From assembly GCA_018267915.1 (NCBI GenBank), contig JAFDXN010000055.1, positions 1-45,248 of the forward strand: DNA of 45,248 nt, written 5' to 3'. This document shows, one piece after another, positions 15,571 to 25,116 of this stretch. Both the position numbers and the translations under genes were made by a program. This stretch comes from Bacteroidota bacterium. Its GTDB lineage: Bacteria; Bacteroidota; Bacteroidia; Chitinophagales; Chitinophagaceae. Under the pieces are notes generated by a model. That model ran no database searches and was not told the origin of the DNA. It saw nothing but the letters and a program-made list of their open reading frames with translations. The first letter of the stretch is position 1; each line of letters opens with the position of its first letter.

Positions 15571-15861
15571 TTACTCAATTGGCTCAAAGCTCGGGGCACT
15601 CTCTGCCTTCGATTCGATTTGCGCAACAAACTGAGATAGAACGTCTTTTATGATGGAGGACGAGAAATACCCAATCAATGCAAGTGGATCTTTTGAAGGA
15701 ATCGGTTGGTCGTAGTCGCTTATAAGATCTGCAATTTCTCGCTTGATCGCGTCCCAAAACTTAGATTCGACAAGCTCTTTTAAAACAAACGCTTGCCTAT
15801 CCGCATCCGTTTTGGACGGCTTGGTTTTAGGCTGCTGGGGGAAGCTCTTGAGCTGGCGCAT
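15571..15861 (-). CDS. Hypothetical protein between portal and scaffold, 96 aa
   Basis: ATG at 15861 overlaps the end of the portal gene by 35 bases; GAGG lies 11 bases upstream. The N terminus is basic and proline-rich (FPQQPKTKPSKTDADRQ), then come helices (LKELVESKFWDAIKREIADL, SSIIKDVLSQFVAQIESKA). No family recognised. The DNA at 15669-15683 contains TTGCATTGATTGGGT (minus strand), also found in two leader regions. Confidence 0.7.
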   Translation of the reverse strand: MRQLKSFPQQPKTKPSKTDADRQAFVLKELVESKFWDAIKREIADLISDYDQPIPSKDPLALIGYFSSSIIKDVLSQFVAQIESKAESAPSFEPIE

Positions 15862-17818
15862 CTTGTGGCATTACCTCTTGTGGCATAGCTCCGGCTCCTG
15901 GCTGCATCGGCATACCGCCGCCCTGCATTTCCGCAAGTGCTTGCGTGAACTGCTGAACGATCTGCGGATTCTGCAACAACAACTGAACCGGATCTTGTTT
16001 GTATTGATCGAGATTTTTGACACCAAGTCTGCCGAGCAATTTGAAGATCAACTCTTGCAGAACCGGCAGAAGTTGCGGCAATTGCTCAAGCGCATTACCT
16101 GTCGTAAGCACTTGCAAAGCCTGCTGCAGTTCTTCTATCTCTTTAGCTTTATTGATGAGACCGTGATATCCGGTCACAACAATCTTGCGCTCTTTGTCGA
16201 CGACGTTTCTATCAACCGAGCCCAGCGTCGCGTTTCCGTTAACGGTCTTTTCAAATGTGATCGTCGGATCGTCGAGGTAGTCGCGCATGGCATCGTAGAT
16301 ATCTTGCATGAGCGGCTCAAGAGATCTGATAACCATCTTCTCCAGATAGTTGTCGCGGATAACGCTGCCGGACGTGCTTTCTGTATTGATTTGCGTCGCT
16401 GTCTTGGCTGTCTTAATAGACTTCGTCGGATCTTGCATGATCGCGCCGTAAGCCCCCATCTGTCCGAGAATCTTCTGCCCGTGCCACTGCTCGACACCTT
16501 GCCCAAGCTGCACAGTATCCTTTGGCACGGGCAGCGGAGCGATGAAGTTAAGACCCACACCCGGCTTGTTATTGATGACATTCAAGCAGCCGGGAGACAA
16601 CTTAAGCAGCGAATCATCCGGCAGCGCACCCGCAATAACGCTGTACGCAGGGAATATAGACGCAACCTGCGCATTAAGGCCGAGAGCGGAAATGACGTTT
16701 TTATACTGCCAAGCATTTACCGATTTCTCGACCGCACCGATACCATAAGCACCGCTAATCCAGTCGATATATGTATCAACATATAAGCCGCGCGTGCCGC
16801 TCTTGTTCGGGTTTTCTTCTACTCGGATGAGTCTATACCCGCTCTTATCAGCGCTCTCGGCTACATAAAAGAACATATCGACAAACTTATTGCTCTTGTC
16901 TGAATCAAATGTTCTGACTGGCGCATGGAACATATATACAGGAACGAGCTGAACACTTTTATTACCGCTCGCAAGCGGGTTGAGCCCGAGGTCTTTTGAG
17001 ATCTCCAACCGCTCAGGGTCTTTGCTGTATATTGAGTCAAGATTGCCCGGGACAAGACCTTCAAGATTTGAATATTTCTTATTCCCATCGTTGTCGATAG
17101 CATTTTCAAGATCGGTAATCGTCATGTAGTAGCGAACGATGACCGGGTAGTCATTGCCGCTATTCAAGTCGGCAGACGGGTCCATCCAAAAATCGTACAT
17201 ATCGACAGGACGAACTATCGGACCGTTAAATGACGGCTCGGGGAATTTGAAGTTTTTATAGTCCTTGTCGAATGTGGTGAGATCCGGCTCTACACCTTGT
17301 TCGATAAGGCGGCGATATGTTTCGGCTTGCCCAAATCTTTTATACCGAAAGATTTTTTGCCACTGCCACCAGATAACAGACGTTCCATAAATTAACGTTT
17401 GTTTCACATGCCTGGCGTACTGACCGCGCACATCCGCACGGCGGAAAATGGACATAAGCAAATCGCGGATATCGTTAAGAGTGCCCTGGTCTTCTGAATC
17501 GTAGGCAAGCAATTCGAGATAGCTTTGATCGCGCGGCATCTGCGCCGACATGATCGCGTCGGTCAAGAAGTTGATACCGTCCCAGATGTCCGTTTCGCCC
17601 AGGTCGGATTTGTCGAGAAATTCCATTGCCTCCGCTTCCGGCAGATCGCGACGACACATATACGCTCTTGCACATTCCGGCCAGACCGACTGACGAAGAT
17701 CGGCGGATGCTTCGTTGTAATACTGCAAGATCTGCCCGAGCTCTTCTACCGGCTTCTTCCAGTAATCGGCAGTGACTGCCGGCACTTTATTCTGAATAAA
17801 TCCATAACCTTCGTACAC
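15827..17818 (-). CDS. Portal protein
   Basis: 663 aa, GTG start immediately after the terminase stop. Podovirus portal features: a long helical N terminus, IRPVDMYDFWMDPSAD-type wing motif (VRPVDMYDFWMDPS), a long C-terminal helix region (AKEIEELQQALQVLTTG, LPVLQELIFKLLGRLG) and a Gln/Met/Pro-rich tail. It forms the dodecamer through which DNA enters the head. The order terminase then portal is conserved in many tailed phages. Confidence 0.85.
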   Translation of the reverse strand: MYEGYGFIQNKVPAVTADYWKKPVEELGQILQYYNEASADLRQSVWPECARAYMCRRDLPEAEAMEFLDKSDLGETDIWDGINFLTDAIMSAQMPRDQSYLELLAYDSEDQGTLNDIRDLLMSIFRRADVRGQYARHVKQTLIYGTSVIWWQWQKIFRYKRFGQAETYRRLIEQGVEPDLTTFDKDYKNFKFPEPSFNGPIVRPVDMYDFWMDPSADLNSGNDYPVIVRYYMTITDLENAIDNDGNKKYSNLEGLVPGNLDSIYSKDPERLEISKDLGLNPLASGNKSVQLVPVYMFHAPVRTFDSDKSNKFVDMFFYVAESADKSGYRLIRVEENPNKSGTRGLYVDTYIDWISGAYGIGAVEKSVNAWQYKNVISALGLNAQVASIFPAYSVIAGALPDDSLLKLSPGCLNVINNKPGVGLNFIAPLPVPKDTVQLGQGVEQWHGQKILGQMGAYGAIMQDPTKSIKTAKTATQINTESTSGSVIRDNYLEKMVIRSLEPLMQDIYDAMRDYLDDPTITFEKTVNGNATLGSVDRNVVDKERKIVVTGYHGLINKAKEIEELQQALQVLTTGNALEQLPQLLPVLQELIFKLLGRLGVKNLDQYKQDPVQLLLQNPQIVQQFTQALAEMQGGGMPMQPGAGAMPQEVMPQDAPAQELPPAA

Positions 17819-19519
17819 TTAAAACCACCCTTGCTTTTTTCTTCTGTTTTGGAACGTCGCCCAATTCACAACGTTCTTAGCGACCTTCAAACTCGGCTTG
17901 GATGCCTTATTAGTGCCAAGTCCAATAGTTGCGAGGATGCCCATACCCAGGCAGTCGACGGCATCTTCATAGGGGTGCTCTTCGTCGATCTGTTCGGTTA
18001 CTCGCTTCGTATATTTGTCGACCTTGTAGCGGTAGCCTTCCGAGAGCGCCCTATCCAATATTGGGCACTGATCCGGGTCAATCAAGAAGGCTTGAGACTT
18101 GATAGGTGCAAGCTGCTCGCGTAGTTTGTTATGAATTGCTTGAATACGACTTTTGACGCGCTGATGCTCTGTCGCTCCGTCAAAGTTTGTATCGACGTAA
18201 ATATCGAACTCATCTTGAAGCGTTGAAAACTCCGGCATCTCCATAGCGGAGTTTTGACGACGCGCACCGTTAGGATCGCCGTAATCCTCAAAAGTAAAGC
18301 CGGGAAATTCCAACTCCGACACTGAAAGTACTTCGCTTGCAACATCGCGGATGTGCGCGTCTTCTCTGCACATCTCCCTAAGCACTAACACCCGACGATA
18401 GCTATCAACCTGCAAGAACAGAACAAAGAAGGTTAAGCCCGGATCCCAAACGCGTATGATCGGTCTGCCGTCTTGCGGCTTCAAGCCTTTCTTGTGGTGC
18501 CATTCCGGCACGTAGTCGCCAAAGACCTTGCCTTTTGTGGATGACTCATAACAGATATCTAGCTCTGCCGCGATCTCGTCATCGCTCTTGTTTTTACATT
18601 CTTCTCGATACCAAGGACTTGTTGGCTTACCGTTTTCATCCCTACTCAAGCCAGCAGCTTTGATCGGGTGCTTTGTCCAATGACTTGTTAGAATGACCGG
18701 CTTGACGTTGTCTTCACCGCGTCGCATGGCTGCAAACTTATTGAAAGGACCGCGGGGAGTTGATATGAATATACGGACAGAAGTTGAGTTGCCGCAGGCT
18801 TGAGCGGCAGCATAGTCATAAGCCCATGACGCGCTTTCGTCCAACACAATGAAAAATTTACGGTCGCCTCGTCCGAAGTCAGGGCAAGCGGCTTCACCGG
18901 TAATTAGCCCGCCTTCAGGGTTTCTAAGCAACAGGTGCCCCATGTGCTTATCGAGCCGCATATTTTTGGGCAGCATCCAATCCGGCAAATTGCGGATGAT
19001 ATATCGACCCTTCTCGAGAATCGATTTCATATCGCCGAGTGTATCCGCGAGGTCCTGCTTCCTTGATCCGAACAGTGAAGTACGGTTATGGAACAGCCAG
19101 AACCAGACAGCTATCGTCACAAGCAGCCAGGTCCATCCCATATCCCTCGTTTTCTCGACGAGGATGTCGTACTTCTTCATGTTCTTGACGGAATCATCAA
19201 GAAGGTCAAGAATCTTCTGAGCCGCTTCCACTTGATACGGGTAAAGCAGCATGGGAATTTTTTGGATGTCAGAACGCGGCTCTTCTATCCAAACGTAGTT
19301 CTCGACCCAATAAAAGAAACTATCAGAGCAGAGCTTCAACTCCGCTGCTATCTCTTTCCCTTCGTCGTCATTCTCACAAAGGAAAATGGTTTGCGCGCGT
19401 TTTCTTATCGCTTCCTGGTGCCTTGCCCGCTCAGCGAAAATCGCATCTTTATACGCTTGCTCGGCTAAAAGATTAGCCGCCTGCGCCTGAGATAAGCTTA
19501 GGAAGTCCGCTTCGTTCAA
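17819..19519 (-). CDS. terL: Terminase large subunit
   Basis: 566 aa, TTG start (leader ACAGGAAATAGAGATTG, also seen before the 30866 gene). The ATPase has a terminase-type Walker A (VEKTRDMGWTW, residues 121-131), Walker B FIVLDES (223-229) and a coupling motif ISTPRGPF (252-259). The nuclease shows Asp359 in VWDPGLTF, a central EDYGDPNGARR and a final EDAVDCLGMG acidic motif. It packages and cuts DNA. Its start overlaps the previous gene by 47 bases. Confidence 0.92.
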   Translation of the reverse strand: MNEADFLSLSQAQAANLLAEQAYKDAIFAERARHQEAIRKRAQTIFLCENDDEGKEIAAELKLCSDSFFYWVENYVWIEEPRSDIQKIPMLLYPYQVEAAQKILDLLDDSVKNMKKYDILVEKTRDMGWTWLLVTIAVWFWLFHNRTSLFGSRKQDLADTLGDMKSILEKGRYIIRNLPDWMLPKNMRLDKHMGHLLLRNPEGGLITGEAACPDFGRGDRKFFIVLDESASWAYDYAAAQACGNSTSVRIFISTPRGPFNKFAAMRRGEDNVKPVILTSHWTKHPIKAAGLSRDENGKPTSPWYREECKNKSDDEIAAELDICYESSTKGKVFGDYVPEWHHKKGLKPQDGRPIIRVWDPGLTFFVLFLQVDSYRRVLVLREMCREDAHIRDVASEVLSVSELEFPGFTFEDYGDPNGARRQNSAMEMPEFSTLQDEFDIYVDTNFDGATEHQRVKSRIQAIHNKLREQLAPIKSQAFLIDPDQCPILDRALSEGYRYKVDKYTKRVTEQIDEEHPYEDAVDCLGMGILATIGLGTNKASKPSLKVAKNVVNWATFQNRRKKQGWF

Positions 19520-19871
19520 TCTCTATTTCCTGTAACAACTCTTGGCGGTCATGCCAAATTTGTCCCTTGCCTTTCCCGGCAGGGACATCCAATTCATATG
19601 CTGCTTTGCCTGCTGTAGTGCGGCTGAAGTGGTTGAACGAATAGACAGTTTTGTCCTTCTTCGTCTCCACCGCCCACACAAAAGCGACCACGACTTCGTT
19701 AGACAGCTTTCGAAAAAATCCGACTGAGCCGGGACTTAACAGCCCTTCTTTTTGCCTTTTGGCATCTTGCCGAACGACATCACATCCGCCATCTTTTTCG
19801 CATCTGCCGAAACTTTCGGCGCCGGTAACGGCTTTTTCGGCTGTTTTTTCTTCTGCATTTTTCGCCTTCAT
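19473..19871 (-). CDS. Hypothetical late protein, 132 aa
   Basis: ATG 19871 is 7 bases from GAGAGG, which supports this start over the TTG at 19922. The N-terminal half is polar and Lys/Glu/Gly-rich. The C-terminal half is well formed (VVVAFVWAVETKKDKTVYSF, KGKGQIWHDRQELLQEIEIE). The odd N-terminal half overlaps a second open frame (19736-19858) of more natural composition. So this may really be two genes, or one gene with an overlapping partner. It overlaps the terminase start by 47 bases. Confidence 0.55.
   Translation of the reverse strand: MKAKNAEEKTAEKAVTGAESFGRCEKDGGCDVVRQDAKRQKEGLLSPGSVGFFRKLSNEVVVAFVWAVETKKDKTVYSFNHFSRTTAGKAAYELDVPAGKGKGQIWHDRQELLQEIEIERSGLPKLISGAGG
19736..19858 (-). 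CDS. Alternative small basic protein, 40 aa, overlapping frame
   Basis: ATG 19858 after GAAGG, stop TAA 19738-19736. The sequence is Lys- and Pro-rich with a KKMADVMSFGKMPKGKKKGC end, which reads like a genuine small basic phage protein and better than the overlapping frame there. It cannot be decided from sequence alone which of the two frames is used, or both. Confidence 0.4.
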   Translation of the reverse strand: MQKKKQPKKPLPAPKVSADAKKMADVMSFGKMPKGKKKGC

Positions 19872-19931
19872 TCGCTTGCCTCTCGGCACTCTGAAACCAG
19901 AGTACCGAGGCGACAAACCCAATCAATGCAA
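19872..19931 (-). promoter_or_regulatory. Second leader hairpin enclosing a ribosome site
   Basis: On the minus strand, a stem CCTCGG-TACTC pairs with GAGTG-CCGAGAGG around an 8-base loop (19910-19881); the 3' arm holds GAGAGG, 7 bases from ATG 19871. TTGCATTGATTGGGT precedes it at 19931-19917. Compared with the lysozyme leader (7517-7575), ACTC/GAGT is kept while the outer stem changed from CTTG/CAAG to CTCGG/CCGAG, which keeps pairing. Confidence 0.6.
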
Positions 19932-19932
19932 T

Positions 19933-22900
19933 CTATTTTCTGGTGACTTTCCCTTCGAGCGGATCTGACCAAGTCAAAGGGAAACGAGCGCCCAAAAGAT
20001 TGAGGTCGTTTATCTTAAGCGGCTCTTCGCCGTGCTGCTTGGAAAAATATGCCGCAGACTCGGCTTTCTTCGCACGATATATAACCGACGGTATTCCTGG
20101 CGCGACATGATCAACAATCGGCAAAGCGCGACCGCCCGGCAACTCATCTAACTCAATCTCTCCACCACCGATACGCTTGCCTTCAGTAGTGAAATTGTGA
20201 TAGGTCTTAAACCCTGCGATTGCCGATCCTATATCCTCACCCGCTCGGATAGTTTCGCCCGTGGGGAGCCCAGTGAACGGAAGTCTCGGCATAGCCACCT
20301 GCGCGGCTCCCTTTGCGACTTTATACCCTTGTGCTTGCATCTTATCCACGTCGCCTTTTTGCATGGCTTCTTCGAGCTTCCAAGCGTCTTGCGCAGTCTT
20401 GTACGCAGCTTGAGGACCGACACCGGTCGCGGCGAATTGAGCGGGCAATACGTTGTCGTAATCCAGCTTCTCTGATAGCTCGGGCACAAACGGAGCAAGC
20501 GCCGGAATATTATTCGACGTGAATCCGGGAATTGAAACGCTATCAAGCGCTGTCTCAACAACCTGCATGCCATCAGGATCAAGACGCTCGCCCGCAAACT
20601 GCAACCATTTAGGAATAGCAGCCGAGCCACCAAGCGCAGTAACGATCACGAAGAAACGAGCGAGAGCGACATGGTCCCCATTCGCAGCATAATAGTTAAT
20701 CAACCTTGCTGCTCGCGCAGGCTGAGCAACAAATGACAGCAATGGCGCCAGCGCCTTTTGTTGTTGGATGAAGTTGCGATTTGCTTTCAGTGGATCGACA
20801 CCCAAGAATCGACTTGAACGCTCCATCATATGCACCCAAGCGTCCATACTTACCGTCGGATCGAGCTGCCCTCTGACCAATTTTTTCGCCAAATCTCGAT
20901 AGTTTGCGACGCCAAGTTTTTGCATAGAAGCTTTATTGAGATCGTAATACTCACTCCAAGCCATCAAGGCAACACGATTAGCGTTGAATGTATCAGACCC
21001 GAGATCTTCTAACTGCCCGGCTCCTTTGTTCTGCTGCACCTTGCCGGCGTATGCTGTTCGCTCGGCTCTATAGTTGCCAAACAAATTACTTTCCGCCATT
21101 ACCGCTCGCAGCTCTTTGTCGGCAAGCATGTCAATTTGAGCTTGTGCCATTCGCTTAGCACCAAATCCAAACATGCCCATAATCACACTGTCTAAAAGGT
21201 TGAGAGCGTGAAACTGTGGATTCCACATAAAGTAGGCATCCATCATATTCGATGTTGCGCCGCCCAGTAGAGTCTTTTCAAGATGCGTAGCTTTAGGAGC
21301 TGCCGAGTTAAATTCTGTATTCAAATTCTGCACGGCTGTTATCGAATCGCCGAACTCTCGCTCGATCTGTTCTCTAACCGCTGGAGTTAATCGCGGATCT
21401 TTGAGCTTCATATCCAGTCGATTAGCATACGCTCGCAGTTTATTGCCAAGCGTTTTACGACTCAGCCAATAGCCTACTATTGCGCTTCGCTGGTCTTTCG
21501 TCATACTCTCAAACGGCGTACCCTTCGATATGACCGGATCAAAGATACCCTGCGGGGTTATCTTACGGGCGTTGAGCATTTGCAATGCTTCCGCTTTATT
21601 GTTCTGGCTATCAAAGCGCACACCCCAAGATGCTTGAGCGGCTGCGGCATTGTGTTCGTTGATAATTCGGAAGAGGCGATCTTTGCCCTGTAGACCAAGG
21701 AGATTATCTATCCGCTCCGCGTGGTCTAAAGTGTCTGCGTAGAGATTAGCGACCTTCAGGAGAGGCTTGGTCTTGAGTGCTTTGCCGACCAAATGCAAGT
21801 TTGCACCGGCAAGAAGCGCCCAGCCTGTTGCCCGCATTATCGCATTGATTCTTCTTGTTTCGTCACTCTCCGGTGTACCGTCATCAGCATGAGCCGCAGA
21901 GGTTGCAGTTAAGGAAGCGCCGCCCACATTGAGCAACACTTTTGGAAGAAATGTACTTTCAGGAGATTTGCGACCGGGCGTCAAACCCTTCTCTTTTTGT
22001 TTTGTATATTTCGTGAGTTTGAGCATACGTTGCTCCCACTCTTTAATGATCTTCTTGCCCTTCTCGTCTAATGTGCGCTGCATCTGCTTATTGACTTTGC
22101 GAACAGACACACGCACTTGTTTGCCGCCAACATTCACGAAATCAGATACCGGCTCATCCCCGAGCATCTTAGCTACCAGCGGGCGCTTCTTCTTTAGTGT
22201 TTCCTCAATGGTTTTCAACTGCTCCTTAAGCTCATTAACCGTCTGGTTGAGCTGCTCGACCGGCATCCGAGGGTCTAGTTTCTCAACCCAATTTTCAGGA
22301 CTGTCCACAACCGCGCGCATAGTGTAGGGGATCTCTTCCTCTACGCCTATCGCCAGCTTGTCGACTAGCTTATTCTTCAGCGCCTCGCCTATGCCATTTA
22401 GCACGGTGTCATAGACATCGCGCTTGTAATAATGGTCGCCGTACTTGACCTGATCGGCTGAAGTGGCAAGCATTTTATACACGTCTTTATTGAGCTGCTC
22501 AAGCTGATAAGCTATCTCTTTCGCTTCTGCGGCAAGTATCATGTGCTCTTCAACGTCCGGAATATCTTCAGCCTTGAGAGTTGATAAAGGCTTGCCGCCG
22601 TGAGCCTGCTGGTAGCCGACTTGGCGAGTGCCATCTTCATTGCGCGGAATGAGCTGACGACTATTACCCTGCACCGGAGTATGTGCGGGAGCAACAGGCG
22701 CTGGCGTGGATCTTGAGACTAATTCGAGCCCAGCCTGAATTGCTCGCGGATCATCCTCGGCACTCTCTGAGATTATCGAACCTAGCTTATCTTCGGAGTA
22801 CAAGCGCATATCCTCAGTGCCGCCAGTCCAATCTTCCGGCAAATTCTGAGAGCGGCGAAATTCTCGACGCATTTTTTCGTCGACAATTGCTTTTAGTTCT

Positions 22901-25116
22901 TGCTTCGCTCTTGTCTTTTCGTGCGGCTTAGATGACTGCATCTTCGTTGTAGCATCGGCATAATCAAAAGCGTCGTCAAGCTGGCTGTCTGTCATAGAGC
23001 GCGGCTGCAACCTGATAGACTCTCCCGAGCCTTTACCGCGGTTATACACAAGGATACTGTCATTATGATTCGGGAACATTTGAGACTCTTTCTGCTTGAG
23101 GTCAAATTCTTCCTTATCGCTTAGTGCTTTCTTCATAGAAGCCTGTGGCGCCGCTGACTCGGTACGCGGCGCGGGCTGCTGCCATTCTTCTTGCTTTATC
23201 TCGTCAAAAACATTCTTCTGTTCAACGTGCTGAACGCCTCCCTGTAGCGGCTCGCCCTTATACTGGCGGAAGGCATCATTAATCTTGTTTTTGAGTATCT
23301 TCTTGTAGTCTTTGGGTATATTCTTCGGGATGAGCTGATTCGCTTCTGCGATGCCCGCCTGCAAAGCCGCCTCATTCGGAGCCGTGCGGATGCGCGCAAG
23401 CGCTCGATCCATAGGACCAACGTTGACAGATCCAGCGGTAGAAGGACCGGCCAAAACATCGGCCAAGTCGCCCATAGAGACCGGCTGCGGTTCAGGCAAA
23501 GGGCGCCCCCAATCGATGTCGGGGTACTGCCGGGGCTCTCGGGGAGAACCGGCCACATCACCGCTATTGTTCGCAACTCGACGTAGACTAACATCAAGAT
23601 CAGCCATACCGGGGCGAGTAACGTTCGTAAACGTCGGCTGAGGCTCTTGGCTGAAGTCTAGATACTCTGGGAATTTTAGCTGTTCCGATTGTCTCGGATG
23701 ACTTGCGGACATCTCAAGATCAAGGTAATCAGGATAGCCAGGCGCTTTCGGGGTTTGGTTAAAATCCAAGTATCCCGGATATGTCAGCTTTGGTCCTTGA
23801 GGTGCATCCGGTCCGTACTCTTGCTGTGGCTGCCGCTCCCAATTCTGCCAAACATCCTGCTCGTCTTTCGCCCTTTCGATTCTCTCGTTCAGCTCGTACT
23901 TTTCCATCTTGTCGTAAGCTTCTGGCATCAAAGCGCGAGCTTTACGCACCGCCGCATCACGAGTCTTTTTATCCGACGCAGAAGCAATATCCGCAATAGC
24001 CATCTCAAATTGATCTGGCGCCTGCGAGGTTGACACGCCCCCCTGTAACGGATTTTCGGCGCTGCCTTGCGGCGCTGTCACATCCGGCGTCCTGGCTTCC
24101 GGTGCACTCAAATGCTGGCGAAGTGCACCGAGTGCCGCGCGCACTTCAGGGTCGCTAACATCGATCTGACCGCCTTCGATCTGGCGATCAATAGTCTGCG
24201 CAAGTCTCGATATTGTCTCGGGGTCTTGTGGGCGACTCAGAATCTGCTGCAGGCGTCTTTTGTTAAACTCGACAACACCCTTACCGGCAAGCTCTATACC
24301 TTTTCCAATCCCTTCCGCGACACCATGAACCGCACCACCGAGCAGCGCACCTCCGGCAAAACCGCCAAGAGCATCTTGGAATTGTGGATTTTCTTTGTTT
24401 TGGACTTTTGCATTTGTGGCATTTGCTGCACCCAGCCCGCCTTGTGTCAAGGCTGCATCCGCAATACGCAAGAACGCTTTTGCATTAAGCTTGGAAGCGG
24501 CGCCCAAGAAATCGCCCGCTCGATTTGGGGTCGGAGCTACCGCCTGAGTTGTCTCAGCATACTGGTTATAAAAATCCGGCGCTTCTTGCTTAAGATCACG
24601 GACACCGGGCAAGTTATCGAAGTCTTGGCGGTAATGCGTGTAATCAATTTCGGGTATGCCAAGCGGCTTGTAAACTTGGTTAATTGCCCAACGTGGCAAA
24701 TTGTTAATTGCATCATCGGCACCGATAAGTCCAGATGCCGCAGCCGCCCATTTGCTCTGTATGCCGCGATTGTAGCGATCGCTTTTCGCCCGGTCTACTT
24801 CCAACAACCCCGGCTTTGATTGCTCGACACGATCCTGTTGCTCCCGAGCTCGACGCATAGGGGCAAATATCGCCTCAGTATCAACCCCGGCTTTATTTAA
24901 ATTGCCAGCAAACCCGCCCAACGCATCCGCCGCGTCGCCGTACATCGTGGCAAAGTTCTTCTTCTTGCCGGGCTGCTTCATGGCGGATGTACGCCATTCT
25001 GTGTCGTCCAAGGAATCAAACGGATTCGAGAACGCCGGAGCAGAAGCTCGCGCTACCTTTTGGGGCTTCCACTCGTTTTCTGATATATCGTCAAAAGGAT
25101 TGCTCAACCTTACCAC
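19933..25116 (-). CDS. Giant internal virion / multi-domain late protein, 1727 aa
   Basis: GTG start overlapping the previous stop. The N terminus carries two NPFDxxxxxEW motifs (residues about 6 and 31) and a third like it (VFDEIKQEEW) near residue 634. Residues about 440-490 hold three YPxYLD[FL] motifs in a proline-rich linker. The centre has long helices (LNQTVNELKEQLKTIEETLKKK) and the C-terminal 700 residues are helical with hydrophobic segments (FARFFVIVTALGGSAAIPKW and others). Size and late position fit a DNA-ejection or internal head protein, or a large polyvalent protein injected with DNA. No enzyme motif was found. Confidence 0.7.
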   Translation of the reverse strand: MVRLSNPFDDISENEWKPQKVARASAPAFSNPFDSLDDTEWRTSAMKQPGKKKNFATMYGDAADALGGFAGNLNKAGVDTEAIFAPMRRAREQQDRVEQSKPGLLEVDRAKSDRYNRGIQSKWAAAASGLIGADDAINNLPRWAINQVYKPLGIPEIDYTHYRQDFDNLPGVRDLKQEAPDFYNQYAETTQAVAPTPNRAGDFLGAASKLNAKAFLRIADAALTQGGLGAANATNAKVQNKENPQFQDALGGFAGGALLGGAVHGVAEGIGKGIELAGKGVVEFNKRRLQQILSRPQDPETISRLAQTIDRQIEGGQIDVSDPEVRAALGALRQHLSAPEARTPDVTAPQGSAENPLQGGVSTSQAPDQFEMAIADIASASDKKTRDAAVRKARALMPEAYDKMEKYELNERIERAKDEQDVWQNWERQPQQEYGPDAPQGPKLTYPGYLDFNQTPKAPGYPDYLDLEMSASHPRQSEQLKFPEYLDFSQEPQPTFTNVTRPGMADLDVSLRRVANNSGDVAGSPREPRQYPDIDWGRPLPEPQPVSMGDLADVLAGPSTAGSVNVGPMDRALARIRTAPNEAALQAGIAEANQLIPKNIPKDYKKILKNKINDAFRQYKGEPLQGGVQHVEQKNVFDEIKQEEWQQPAPRTESAAPQASMKKALSDKEEFDLKQKESQMFPNHNDSILVYNRGKGSGESIRLQPRSMTDSQLDDAFDYADATTKMQSSKPHEKTRAKQELKAIVDEKMRREFRRSQNLPEDWTGGTEDMRLYSEDKLGSIISESAEDDPRAIQAGLELVSRSTPAPVAPAHTPVQGNSRQLIPRNEDGTRQVGYQQAHGGKPLSTLKAEDIPDVEEHMILAAEAKEIAYQLEQLNKDVYKMLATSADQVKYGDHYYKRDVYDTVLNGIGEALKNKLVDKLAIGVEEEIPYTMRAVVDSPENWVEKLDPRMPVEQLNQTVNELKEQLKTIEETLKKKRPLVAKMLGDEPVSDFVNVGGKQVRVSVRKVNKQMQRTLDEKGKKIIKEWEQRMLKLTKYTKQKEKGLTPGRKSPESTFLPKVLLNVGGASLTATSAAHADDGTPESDETRRINAIMRATGWALLAGANLHLVGKALKTKPLLKVANLYADTLDHAERIDNLLGLQGKDRLFRIINEHNAAAAQASWGVRFDSQNNKAEALQMLNARKITPQGIFDPVISKGTPFESMTKDQRSAIVGYWLSRKTLGNKLRAYANRLDMKLKDPRLTPAVREQIEREFGDSITAVQNLNTEFNSAAPKATHLEKTLLGGATSNMMDAYFMWNPQFHALNLLDSVIMGMFGFGAKRMAQAQIDMLADKELRAVMAESNLFGNYRAERTAYAGKVQQNKGAGQLEDLGSDTFNANRVALMAWSEYYDLNKASMQKLGVANYRDLAKKLVRGQLDPTVSMDAWVHMMERSSRFLGVDPLKANRNFIQQQKALAPLLSFVAQPARAARLINYYAANGDHVALARFFVIVTALGGSAAIPKWLQFAGERLDPDGMQVVETALDSVSIPGFTSNNIPALAPFVPELSEKLDYDNVLPAQFAATGVGPQAAYKTAQDAWKLEEAMQKGDVDKMQAQGYKVAKGAAQVAMPRLPFTGLPTGETIRAGEDIGSAIAGFKTYHNFTTEGKRIGGGEIELDELPGGRALPIVDHVAPGIPSVIYRAKKAESAAYFSKQHGEEPLKINDLNLLGARFPLTWSDPLEGKVTRK

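Noticed and set aside
15743..16786. Plus-strand 347-aa open frame
   Set aside because: Antisense to the portal gene; portal motifs decide the strand.
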